NCBI GenBank assembly: GCA_025927435.1
Contig: JAICLM010000027.1
Coordinates: forward strand, 1-14,013
Direction: 5' to 3'
Length of the DNA stretch: 14,013 bases
From: Thermoleophilia bacterium
Lineage (GTDB): Bacteria; Actinomycetota; Thermoleophilia; Gaiellales; Gaiellaceae
Below, one piece after another: positions 1 to 7,366 of this stretch (the stretch's first letter is position 1; each line of letters begins with the position of its first letter). Position numbers and translations under genes: made by a program. A model generated the notes under the pieces. It saw nothing but the letters and a program-made list of their open reading frames with translations, had not been told where the DNA came from and made no database searches.

Positions 1-1097
1 GCCTGCCACGCGAGGATCGGCGGTCCGAGGACGTCGTGGAAGATCTCGTACCGGGTCGGCGCGCCCTGCATGCCGTTGACGCCGCGCACGATCCGCTCGC
101 CGCTCAGCCGCTCGAGCAGCCGCCGGAGCTCGGCGTCCTCGACGGCGGCGTACTCGGCGAGGTCGGAGGGCTCGTGCGAGACTTTGCGCCCCGACGGCGT
201 GACGAGCTGGCGCACGACCCGCGACGCCGCTTCCTGTTCGGCGAGCGGCAGCCGGTTGAGCGCTCCCTGGACGTGCTCGCGGACGACGGCGCGCGCGCCA
301 CCGATCGCACGGAAGGTCGCGAGCCGCAACTCGCGTGAGCCCGCTTCACGTTCGCGCGCCCACAGCCGCTCCAGCACGAGCTGGAGGTACGGAGCCTCGA
401 CGCCGGAATCGGTAGACGCCTCGTCGAGCACCGCCTCGACGAGCGCGTCCTCGGCCGTGAATTGTTCTCCGGCAAGCTCGCTGTAGCGGGCGAGCGGGCC
501 GAGGATCGCGGCCTTCCCGGCCTCCCGGTCGAGCCGGTCGAGGCGCAGCAGGTTCGAGAACAGCTCTGGGATCCGGCCGACGAACTCGTCGAGCTCTGCC
601 AGGGCATCGTCGCGCAGCGCGAGCAGGACGTTGACGCGCAGGCCCGGCCGGCGCAGGAGCTCCGGCAACGTCGCGCTCAGCGGCCCTTCGAGACCGTGAT
701 AGAGGATGTACTCCTCGAAGTTGTCGAGCAGCAGATGGAGCTCGCCGCTCTGCTGCGCGGCAGCGGCAACCGTGTCGACGAGCCCCGCCGTCGCGCCGAG
801 CTCGCCGCATTCGGCGTGAACCGACGCAACCAGGCGAGCAGCGGGATCCGCCGTCCACGAGTCGTGCACGACCACCGGCGCGCCGCTCAGCTCGCGAAGC
901 CGCCGAGCCACCCCGGCGCAAAGCAACGAGCTCTTGCCGACGCCGCTCGGGCCGTAGAGGACGGTGAGCCGGTTCGCGAGCACGTTCGCCGCAACGGCGG
1001 CGATCTCGCGCTCGCGGCCGAAGAAGAGGAGCGCGTCGAGCTCCGAGTCCTCGAACGACCCGAGTCCCTTGTACGGGCTCTCCGGCAGACCGCTCAC
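1..1097 (-). CDS. nSTAND1-type NTPase, 3' end beyond the left edge
   Basis: The frame is open from a GTG at 1097 to the window edge, giving 365 codons with no stop. The N-terminus (SPYKGLGSFEDSE, then FFGRERE at about residues 25-31) is the standard opening of the nSTAND1 family. Walker A GPSGVGKSS lies at 49-57 and a Walker B-like LLLDNFEEY near 125. Visible sequence ends with YEIFHDVLGPPILAW, which closes the STAND NTPase module in this family. A C-terminal repeat or membrane region such as WD40 probably follows outside the window. STAND proteins are ATP-dependent signalling switches that oligomerise when a sensor region is engaged. The start overlaps the upstream stop by 4 bp (GTGA), so translation is very likely coupled to the BTAD-SIR2 gene. 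The family call is secure. The ligand and output are not visible; transcription control or defence-type signalling are both possible. Confidence 0.88.
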   Translation of the reverse strand, partial: MSGLPESPYKGLGSFEDSELDALLFFGREREIAAVAANVLANRLTVLYGPSGVGKSSLLCAGVARRLRELSGAPVVVHDSWTADPAARLVASVHAECGELGATAGLVDTVAAAAQQSGELHLLLDNFEEYILYHGLEGPLSATLPELLRRPGLRVNVLLALRDDALAELDEFVGRIPELFSNLLRLDRLDREAGKAAILGPLARYSELAGEQFTAEDALVEAVLDEASTDSGVEAPYLQLVLERLWAREREAGSRELRLATFRAIGGARAVVREHVQGALNRLPLAEQEAASRVVRQLVTPSGRKVSHEPSDLAEYAAVEDAELRRLLERLSGERIVRGVNGMQGAPTRYEIFHDVLGPPILAWQ

Positions 1098-2692
1098 AGC
1101 GCCTTCTCCAGCGCGCGCTCGAGCTCCGCGACGTACGCGGCCGGAGCCATGTCCACGACCTCGACGTCGCGCCGCCGCCAGAACTCCCGCTCGAGCGGCT
1201 GCGGCCCGGAGTGCACCGACCAGGAGCGATACGGCAGCGGCTCGTCGCCCCAGAAGCGGTCGAGGACGACGCGCAGCGTCCAGGTCGAGAGCGTGTAGCC
1301 GAGCAGCAGCAGGTGCGTGCGGCGCAGGCGCGCGGCAAGCGAGACCGGCAGCCGGCGCGCGACGTCGCCGTAGTGGATGAAGTCGTCCTCGGTCACGGCG
1401 AAGCTCTCCCAGGCGCGCTCGGCCGAGCGGTCGATCCGGCCCTGCAGGTGGAGGAGGACCGTGCGCTCGTCGAGCGCGAGCTCGTCGGTGTACGCGTTCG
1501 GCCGCTCGATCACGTTCGCCGCGCCGGTCGGCGCAATGTGGCAGAAGCTGCCGCGCATCTGGCCCGCGGCGAGATAGCAGACCGTCTCGTACGCCTCCTC
1601 GACCTCCTCGAGGGCCCGCTCGAGCGCGAGCTCGTAGCCGGTCGTGACGAGCAGCGGCTGCGCGGTCTCGCGCTCACGCAGCAGCGCCGGCAGCCGGGCA
1701 AGAAACCGGTGGACGGCCAACGGCTCGCCGTCTCCCTCCACCAGCGTGTGGAGCGTGTCGTAGAGCGGACCGGAACCGTTGAGGACGGCGACGGCCTGGC
1801 TGACGCGCGCGAGCTCGGGCGTGACCGTTTCGACGCCGAAGCGCCGCGCGAGCTCCGAGGCGAGCGGCTCCGAGTCGGAGCCGACGACGACGGTGACCTT
1901 GCCGGCGAGGAGCGCCGCGGCCACCTCCTCGAAGTGCTCGACCTCCGGGATCGCGCCACGGTCGACCGCAAACGTCTCCTGACGGAGGATCGAGGCGTGC
2001 ACGCCGCGCAGAAGCGGGCTCGGCTCCAGGCCCAGCTCCTCCACCAGGAGCTCGCGGCCCGCGCGATAGGACTCGAGCGCCTGTGCCTGCCGGCCGGAGC
2101 GGTAGAGGGCGAGCATGAGCTGGGCGCGCAGCCGCTCGCGCAGCGGATGCGTTTGGACGAGCGCCTCGAGCTCGCTGACAACCTCCGCGTGCGCGCCGAT
2201 CGCGAGCTTCGCCTCCGCCCGCTCCTCGACCAGCGTGAGCTGGAACTCCTCGAGCCGCGCGACTTCCTCGCGCGCGAACGTCTCGTAGCGGAACTCGGCC
2301 AGGGGCTCGCCGCGCCAGAGCGCCAGCGCGTCGTCGAGCAGCGCCGCGCGCCGTACCGGCTCGCTCGCCCTGGCGAAGTCCACCAGGCGCCGGACCCGGG
2401 CGAGATCCAGCTGCTCCGGCCCGAGCCGCACAAGGTAGCCGGGTGTGCGCGTCTCGATCACGTCCGGGCCGAGCGCCTTCCTCAGCTGCGCGACGAAGTT
2501 CTGGAGCGACGCCACGGCCGTCGCGGGCGGGTTCCCCTCCCACAACGCCTCGAGCAGCCGGTCGAGCGAGACGACGCGCCCCGCCTCGAGCAGGAGCATC
2601 GCGAGCAGCGCCCGTTGCTTCGGCCCACCGAGCGGGATCGGCTCGCCGTCTGCGCGGGCCTCGAGCGGGCCGAGAATGGCGAATTCGACCAC
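1094..2692 (-). CDS. BTAD/SARP-type regulator with C-terminal SIR2-like domain
   Basis: The product is 532 residues. Residues 1-92 form an OmpR-like winged helix (FAILGPLEA at 4-12, LGGPKQRALLAMLL at 21-34, TRTPGYLVRL at 81-90). Residues 95-240 form a bacterial transcriptional activation domain of TPR-like helices (LWRGEPLAEF, LEELGLEPSPLLR). This is the N-terminal plan of AfsR/DnrI-family SARPs. Residues 262-532 look like a SIR2_2-type domain, with a first beta strand KVTVVVGSD at 265-273, LLVTTGYELALERAL at 347-361, LLHLQGRID at 413-421, TEDDFIHY at 434-441 and LLLLGYTLSTWTLR at 461-474. The usual catalytic positions look altered (see findings), so enzymatic activity is doubtful. The GTG start lacks a Shine-Dalgarno but lies close to a possible extended -10, so the mRNA may be leaderless. 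The gene overlaps the nSTAND1 gene by 4 bp. The BTAD call is firm; the SIR2 call rests on motif order. Confidence 0.87.
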   Translation of the reverse strand: MVEFAILGPLEARADGEPIPLGGPKQRALLAMLLLEAGRVVSLDRLLEALWEGNPPATAVASLQNFVAQLRKALGPDVIETRTPGYLVRLGPEQLDLARVRRLVDFARASEPVRRAALLDDALALWRGEPLAEFRYETFAREEVARLEEFQLTLVEERAEAKLAIGAHAEVVSELEALVQTHPLRERLRAQLMLALYRSGRQAQALESYRAGRELLVEELGLEPSPLLRGVHASILRQETFAVDRGAIPEVEHFEEVAAALLAGKVTVVVGSDSEPLASELARRFGVETVTPELARVSQAVAVLNGSGPLYDTLHTLVEGDGEPLAVHRFLARLPALLRERETAQPLLVTTGYELALERALEEVEEAYETVCYLAAGQMRGSFCHIAPTGAANVIERPNAYTDELALDERTVLLHLQGRIDRSAERAWESFAVTEDDFIHYGDVARRLPVSLAARLRRTHLLLLGYTLSTWTLRVVLDRFWGDEPLPYRSWSVHSGPQPLEREFWRRRDVEVVDMAPAAYVAELERALEKAL

Positions 2693-2701
2693 TACGCGAA
2701 G

Positions 2702-2710
2702 GTTTTAGCA
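2702..2710 (-). promoter_or_regulatory. possible extended -10 for the BTAD-SIR2 operon
   Basis: Read on the minus strand this is TGC TAAAAC, matching the TGn extension and 4 of 6 bases of the TATAAT consensus. Transcription would begin around 2695-2692, at or next to the GTG start. That would explain the absence of a Shine-Dalgarno and imply a leaderless transcript, which is common in actinomycetes. No convincing -35 is present (AGGAGG at the expected distance), which fits an activator-dependent promoter. The assignment is by eye only. Confidence 0.3.
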
Positions 2711-2727
2711 CCCTCGCAGGAGGCCCT

Positions 2728-2764
2728 CCTAACGGCCGTTAGGCGGCCGTTAGAGCGCGGTTGG
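2728..2764. promoter_or_regulatory. SARP-like operator: 16-bp palindrome plus 11-bp-period repeats
   Basis: Positions 2728-2743 form a perfect 16-bp palindrome (CCTAACGGCCGTTAGG). Read on the plus strand, heptamer CCGTTAG occurs at 2736-2742 and again at 2747-2753. A 5-of-7 match, CGGTTGG, follows at 2758-2764. All three are spaced exactly 11 bp apart. SARP-family winged helices are known to bind heptameric direct repeats at 11-bp intervals. The site sits between the divergent BTAD regulator and the gene at 2787, so it could control both. The repeats are directly visible; the binding partner is inferred. Confidence 0.6.
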
Positions 2765-2786
2765 CACCGCCGCCGACGGTGGCGCC

Positions 2787-4091
2787 ATGAACATCGCGCC
2801 CCGCCGCCTCCGCCCGGCCGCCAACCTCGCTTCGGGAGTCGCGGCCGTCGCCGCAGCCGCGCTCGTATTCGGTGTGGTGCTCGGGCCGGGCCACGCCGGC
2901 ACATCCCCGTTACTCGCCGGCTTCCTGGCGCGCAGCTACGCGCCGGGCCAGATCGCCGTGCTCAATATCCGCGGCGGCGACACAAACCGCGCCACGCTCC
3001 AGATCTTCCAGGCCGGCGCCTCCGGCACGCCGGGCCCTGCGGCCGCGCCCGGCTGGGACAAGCCCACGTTCGGCAAGCCGGTGACGGCGCCGCTGGTCGT
3101 GCGCCGCCCGTCCGGTAGCCGCCGTTGGCTCGTCCACATCCGCGTCGGCTCGAGCTGGGCGAGCGGCGACTACGTCGCGCGCCTCACGTGGGGCGGGCAC
3201 ACCGACTACGCGCCGTTCGTCGTCCGGCCGAGACGGCTCGGAGAGTCGCCCGTCCTGGTGGTCGAGCCGACGAACACGTGGCACGCGTACGACGTCGTGG
3301 ACGGCGATAGCTGGTACCTCGACCCGTCCGTCCACGTCATCGACCTGACCCATCCGTTCGCCAGCTCCAGGGTGAGCGGGACCCGCGTTCCCGCGGGGCT
3401 GCCGCAGCAGTTCTCGCGCTACGACCTCGGCTTCCTACGCTGGTACTGGCACAGCGGTTACCGCGCGGACTTCGTCTCCGACGACGACCTCGAGCACATC
3501 TCGAGCGCCCGGCAGCTGAGCCGCTACCGGCTGATCGTGTTCGCCGGCCACGAGGAGTACGTCACGTCCCACACCTTCGACGTGATCACCCGCTACCGCA
3601 ACGCAGGCGGCAACCTCGCGTTCCTCTCGGCCAACAACTTCTTCTACCGGGTCAGGGTCTCGGGGAACACGATGACCGGCCGCCAGCGGTGGCGCGACCT
3701 CGGGCGGCCCGAGGCGGCGCTCGTCGGCGCGCAGTACGCCGGCTGGGACGAGGGCAAGTATCCCAACCGGCCGTACCGCATCGTCAACACCGCGGCCGCG
3801 CCGTGGCTGTTCAGGGGCACGGGCCTCCACAACGGCAGCCGCGTCGGCAACTACGGGATCGAGGTCGACGAGCCGAACGCCGCCTCGCCCCCGCACACGC
3901 ACGTCCTGGCTCAGATCCCCAACGAGCTCGGGCCCGGCAAGCCGGCCGAGATGACGATCTACACCCGCGGCCGCTCGACGGTGTTCGACGCCGGCGCGAT
4001 CAACTTCGGCGCCAGCGCCCACTGGCCGGCGCTGTCACGATTCTTCTCCAACCTCTGGAGCCATCTCAGCGGAGAGAGCAGCGATACCTAG
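2787..4091 (+). CDS. exported N,N-dimethylformamidase large-subunit-like protein
   Basis: The 434-residue product begins with an arginine-containing n-region and a hydrophobic stretch at 14-33, so it is secreted or membrane-anchored. Residues 45-147 look like a beta-sandwich (YAPGQIAVLNI, WLVHIRVGSSWASGDYVARL). Residues 150-425 match the C-terminal domain of the N,N-dimethylformamidase beta-subunit family: VVEPTNTWHAYD at 158-169, QFSRYDLGFLRWYWHSGY at 208-225, VSDDDLEH at 230-237, VFAGHEEYVT at 251-260 and LAFLSANNFFYRVR at 277-290. In the characterised enzyme this large subunit hydrolyses dimethylformamide using a mononuclear iron and needs a small subunit, which is not seen here. The true substrate is therefore unknown. 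The ATG start lacks a clear Shine-Dalgarno and lies 22 bp after the last SARP-like heptamer. Its 3' end probably overlaps the next gene by 8 bp, suggesting an operon. Confidence 0.78.
   Translation: MNIAPRRLRPAANLASGVAAVAAAALVFGVVLGPGHAGTSPLLAGFLARSYAPGQIAVLNIRGGDTNRATLQIFQAGASGTPGPAAAPGWDKPTFGKPVTAPLVVRRPSGSRRWLVHIRVGSSWASGDYVARLTWGGHTDYAPFVVRPRRLGESPVLVVEPTNTWHAYDVVDGDSWYLDPSVHVIDLTHPFASSRVSGTRVPAGLPQQFSRYDLGFLRWYWHSGYRADFVSDDDLEHISSARQLSRYRLIVFAGHEEYVTSHTFDVITRYRNAGGNLAFLSANNFFYRVRVSGNTMTGRQRWRDLGRPEAALVGAQYAGWDEGKYPNRPYRIVNTAAAPWLFRGTGLHNGSRVGNYGIEVDEPNAASPPHTHVLAQIPNELGPGKPAEMTIYTRGRSTVFDAGAINFGASAHWPALSRFFSNLWSHLSGESSDT
4071..4078 (+). promoter_or_regulatory. ribosome binding site supporting an ATA start at 4084
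   Basis: GGAGAGAG lies inside the 3' end of the preceding gene. The GGAG core ends 9 nt before ATA 4084, a normal spacing. This is the main local evidence that translation of the lipoprotein begins near 4084 and not at the GTG at 4243. An ATC at 4096 is an alternative but lies too far from this site and removes the signal peptide's arginine. Confidence 0.45.
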
Positions 4092-5307
4092 GAGCATCGC
4101 GGCGGCCGGGCTGATCACAGCGGCCGCGGCTCTCGTCTCGTGCGGGAGCAGCCGGCCGCGGCCGGGGACGACGACGGTCGCGCCGCCACCCTCGGTCCCG
4201 GCCACCACGGCGACCACGCCGAAGCCGCCGACGACGACAGCCGTGCCGCCCTGGCCGACGTACGGCGCCGACAACGCCCGCCTCCGCGCGGTCACGGCGC
4301 CGGGGGTCCGCCCACCGTTCCGGCACGTCTGGACGTTCCACGGGCGGCACCTGCTCGAGTTCCCACCCGTGGTGGGCTACGGCAGCGTGTTCGAGGAGGC
4401 CTTCGACGGACGCCTGTACGCGATCGATTCGGCAACCGGCAAGGTCCGCTGGCGTTACACCTCCCACCGCTGCGGCTGGTCGTCGCCGGCGCTCGCCGAC
4501 CACCTCCTCTTCGCCACCTTCATCGGCAACCACGAGTGCCACTCGACGCTCGCCGGCGGCGAGCTCATCGCCGTCTCTCCTGACACGGGACGCATCCGCT
4601 GGCGGCGCGCGATCGGGCCCTCCGAGTCGTCCCCGCTCGTCGCCGGCGGCACCCTCTACCTCGCCGACCAGAGCGGCTCCGTCTACGCCTTCGCCGCCCG
4701 CACCGGGCACCTGCGGTGGCGCTTCGCCACCGCTGCGCCGATCAAGGCCTCGCCCGCCCTCGCCTACGGGCGGATCTACATCGGCAACTACGCCGGGCAG
4801 ATGCTCGCGCTCGACGCGGGCACCGGCCGGCTCGTGTGGCGCAGCTCGGGCCACGGCAACTTCTACTCCACGGCCTCCGTCCACGCCGGCCGCGTGTACG
4901 TCGGCTCGCTCGACGGCCGCGTCTATGCGTTCTCGGCGCGGGACGGAGACGAGCTCTGGAGCTTCGGGACGGGAAGCTACGTCTATGCATCACCCGCCGT
5001 CTGGCACGGCCTCGTTCTCGTCGGCTCGTACGACCACACCTTCTACGCACTCCGGGAGTCCACCGGCGCCGAGCGCTGGACGTTTCGCGCCGGCGCTGCG
5101 ATCTCGGGCGCCGCCTCGGTAGTCGACGGCATCGTCTACTTGTCGAGCTTCGACCACCGAACCTACGCCCTCCGCGGCGCGAGCGGCCGCCTCCGCGAGC
5201 AGTGGCCGGACGGCGAGTACTCGCCCGCCGTCGCCGCCGACGGGCACCTGTACCTCGTCGGGCTCGGCCGGATCTACGCCCTCGTGCCCCGCGGCGGACG
5301 GGGCTAG
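4084..5307 (+). CDS. PQQ-repeat beta-propeller lipoprotein with non-standard start
   Basis: About 407 residues if translation starts at ATA 4084. That start gives MPRSIAAAGLITAAAALVSC, a textbook lipoprotein signal with lipobox L17-V-S-C20. A Thr/Pro-rich linker (about 21-55) follows, then a propeller of seven repeats of about 40 residues. Repeat tryptophans lie near 123, 173, 212, 252, 292, 332 and 374 (for example YAIDSATGKVRW and LALDAGTGRLVW). The fold matches BamB or quinoprotein-type PQQ repeats; such domains bind partners or, less often, cofactors. No ATG, GTG or TTG exists in this frame between the upstream stop (3952-3954) and GTG 4243. Starting at 4243 would delete the signal peptide. 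A GGAG at 4071-4074 is well spaced for the ATA. The 8-bp overlap with the preceding gene suggests coupling, and the two proteins may act together at the cell surface. The fold is secure; the start is not. Confidence 0.82.
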   Translation: MPRSIAAAGLITAAAALVSCGSSRPRPGTTTVAPPPSVPATTATTPKPPTTTAVPPWPTYGADNARLRAVTAPGVRPPFRHVWTFHGRHLLEFPPVVGYGSVFEEAFDGRLYAIDSATGKVRWRYTSHRCGWSSPALADHLLFATFIGNHECHSTLAGGELIAVSPDTGRIRWRRAIGPSESSPLVAGGTLYLADQSGSVYAFAARTGHLRWRFATAAPIKASPALAYGRIYIGNYAGQMLALDAGTGRLVWRSSGHGNFYSTASVHAGRVYVGSLDGRVYAFSARDGDELWSFGTGSYVYASPAVWHGLVLVGSYDHTFYALRESTGAERWTFRAGAAISGAASVVDGIVYLSSFDHRTYALRGASGRLREQWPDGEYSPAVAADGHLYLVGLGRIYALVPRGGRG

Positions 5308-5355
5308 AGCCGGACGGGGTGCGGGTCTGCTCGTTCTTGCCCAGCGCGTCCGAGC

Positions 5356-7236
5356 TCAGGCCGGCGCGGTGACGCGGTCGGCCACCGGAAGCTCGAAGGT
5401 GAACGCGGCTCCCTTGCCGGGGTCGGAATCGACCCAGATCCTGCCGTTCATCGAGCGGACGAGCTCGCGACAGATGTAGAGACCGAGACCGCTTCCCCCG
5501 ATGCCGCGCCTGTGGTCCGGATCCAGCCGATAGAACTTCTCGAAGATCCGCTTCTGCTCGCCGAGCGGGATACCGAGGCCCTCATCGCGGACGGTGAAGC
5601 GCGCGTACTCGCCGTCGGCCTCGAAGCCGAGCACGATCCGACCACCCTGCGGCGAGTACTTGATCGCATTGTCGACGAGGTTGGCCAGTACCTGGCGCGT
5701 GCGCTCGGCATCGCCTTCGACCTTCGGCAGCACTGCCGGGATCGACACGTCGATCGTCGTCTCGTCGCCCACTCGGAGACGCGCCGCCGCGGCCGCGGTC
5801 CACACGAGCTCCTCCGGATCGAACGGCCTCGTGACGACGCGGAGAGCGCCGCTGTCGAGCTGACCCGCCAACAGGATCTCCTCGGTCAGGGCGGCGAGCC
5901 GCTTCGACTGGACGGCGATCATGTCGAGCAGGTCACGCCGGGTCTGCTCGTGCAGCTCGTCCTGCCGCTCGAGCAGCGTCATTGCGGCACCGTGCAGCGA
6001 GGCGAGCGGCGTGCGCAGCTCGTGCGAGATCGTGGCGACGAACTGGGCGCGAAGCTCCTCGAGCCGCCGGTCGCGAGTGACGTCGCGAAACGCGTACACG
6101 GTGCCGTCGCCCAGGCTGACGCCGACGATCGAGAGCCAGATCTCCCGCCCCTCGATCTCGAGTGGCACGGTCTCCGCGCTCCACGAATCGTCCGCGTCGC
6201 CTGGACGGCGGGCCACTGGGACCCGGGCGGCGATTTCCTGCCAGCCCGGGATCATCTCCTCCGCCGGCTCGTTGCAGATGGCGTCCGAGCGCAGACCGGT
6301 GATCGCCTCGGCAGCCGGGTTCCAGAGCCGGATCACGCCCTCGCGGTCGACGTGGAGCACACCGTCGCCCACGTGCGCGAGCACACGCTCCGCCCGCTCA
6401 CGCTCCTGCTTCGAGACGCGCGTCCGCGCGATTGACGGCGAGACCGAATACGCGAGAGCGAGCAGCGCTGCAACCACCCCGAAGGCGAGCCCCATCGCGC
6501 GCCACCGAGCCGAGCCGGCGTTCGCGTCGATGTGCGAGCTGCGCTCCAGGGCGACGAGCTTGATCCCATGCGCGGCGGTGCCGAGATCCATCGCTACCGC
6601 CCGATAGTCGAGGCCTGCTGCGCGGATGTCCCTCGGCCCGGTACCGACCCGCCCGGACTCGATCGGCAGCGTGCGACTCACGCCTACGAGGCTGCCCCCA
6701 CGCACGAGCGCAAGCTGCTGGTGGCCGCCCAGGTCGGCATTCCGGGTCAACCACTCGACGAAGCGACGGTCGAGGGGCAGGAAGACGACGACCCGGCCGG
6801 TCGTGTGCGCCCTGGCGAAGAAGTCGACGTTCACCGTGCGGACCGCGGCGGCCGCAGGAGGAGCATCGTGCTGACTGACCACCCGGCCGTCCGGATGGTC
6901 GCTGTCCACCACCATCTTCCAGACGAGGACATGACGGTGGTCGTGGAGGAGCCTGCGTTGCACCTGCCGGTCGTTCGCGAATCCTCCGGCCGCCGAGTCC
7001 ACGTTCGAGAGGGCGTGCCCGTAGACGCGGCGCGCGGAGTTGAGGCTGTCTGCGAGCCGCGCGTCGGCGTTGTTTCGCTCGCGCTGCGCCGCATAGTTGC
7101 CGAGGCCCCACGCGGCTACAGCGAGCGGGGCCGCCAGCAGAAGGAGCGCGGCGGTCAGCCCGACCCTGCCGGGCCGGATGCTCAGCCTCCGCCTCTGTGG
7201 GACGGGGGCACCGGTGAGGGCTGCTTGCGGCTTCAT
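5356..7236 (-). CDS. membrane-bound PAS sensor histidine kinase, orphan
   Basis: With the ATG at 7236 the product is 626 residues. TM1 lies at about 27-49 and TM2 at about 245-267. Between them is an extracytoplasmic sensor of about 195 residues that I cannot assign to a named ligand family. A PAS domain follows at 284-389 (VLAHVGDGVLHVDREGVI, WNPAAEAITGL). The HisKA H-box ATISHELRTP places the phospho-accepting histidine at 405. The HATPase has an N-box (LVDNAIKYS, Asn 523), G1 DEGLGIP, F-box FEKFYR and G2 GGSGLGLYI, so the kinase looks intact. The frame is open upstream to 7479, but that extension would overlap the divergent gene at 7367, is arginine-rich and adds no domain. No response regulator is adjacent, so its partner must lie elsewhere. 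It is convergent with the propeller lipoprotein gene. Confidence 0.92.
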   Translation of the reverse strand: MKPQAALTGAPVPQRRRLSIRPGRVGLTAALLLLAAPLAVAAWGLGNYAAQRERNNADARLADSLNSARRVYGHALSNVDSAAGGFANDRQVQRRLLHDHRHVLVWKMVVDSDHPDGRVVSQHDAPPAAAAVRTVNVDFFARAHTTGRVVVFLPLDRRFVEWLTRNADLGGHQQLALVRGGSLVGVSRTLPIESGRVGTGPRDIRAAGLDYRAVAMDLGTAAHGIKLVALERSSHIDANAGSARWRAMGLAFGVVAALLALAYSVSPSIARTRVSKQERERAERVLAHVGDGVLHVDREGVIRLWNPAAEAITGLRSDAICNEPAEEMIPGWQEIAARVPVARRPGDADDSWSAETVPLEIEGREIWLSIVGVSLGDGTVYAFRDVTRDRRLEELRAQFVATISHELRTPLASLHGAAMTLLERQDELHEQTRRDLLDMIAVQSKRLAALTEEILLAGQLDSGALRVVTRPFDPEELVWTAAAAARLRVGDETTIDVSIPAVLPKVEGDAERTRQVLANLVDNAIKYSPQGGRIVLGFEADGEYARFTVRDEGLGIPLGEQKRIFEKFYRLDPDHRRGIGGSGLGLYICRELVRSMNGRIWVDSDPGKGAAFTFELPVADRVTAPA

Positions 7237-7290
7237 TCCTGGGCGCCACCCCCACGGCCGCAACGAAGGGGCGATCCCGACCTGGGCCAA

Positions 7291-7319
7291 ACGGTAGCGC
7301 GGAGGTTTGCTTCTGACTA
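7291..7319 (-). promoter_or_regulatory. possible promoter of the histidine kinase gene
   Basis: On the minus strand TAGTCA (7319-7314) and TACCGT (7296-7291) are separated by 17 bp. They match 4 of 6 bases of the -35 and the TAnnnT form of the actinobacterial -10. Initiation near 7284 would be compatible with the 7236 start but not with a start at 7479. Weak evidence, by eye only. Confidence 0.28.
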
Positions 7320-7366
7320 GGCCTCTTGAAGATTCGCCGCTCTGCCGATAGGACCTCCGGAGTCCG

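Noticed and set aside
1211..3118. A 635-codon open frame on the plus strand antisense to the BTAD-SIR2 gene.
   Set aside because: It runs through the divergent promoter region into the DMFase-like gene, and its Arg/Leu/Asp/Glu-rich low-complexity translation is typical of the reverse complement of a GC-rich gene.
5308..5355. A terminator between the convergent propeller and kinase genes.
   Set aside because: No convincing inverted repeat followed by a T-run is visible in these 48 bases.
7326..7354. A TTGAAG-17 bp-TAGGAC promoter for the secreted-protein gene at 7367.
   Set aside because: Initiation from it would fall inside or after the GGAG ribosome binding site, leaving almost no leader, so the match is probably accidental.
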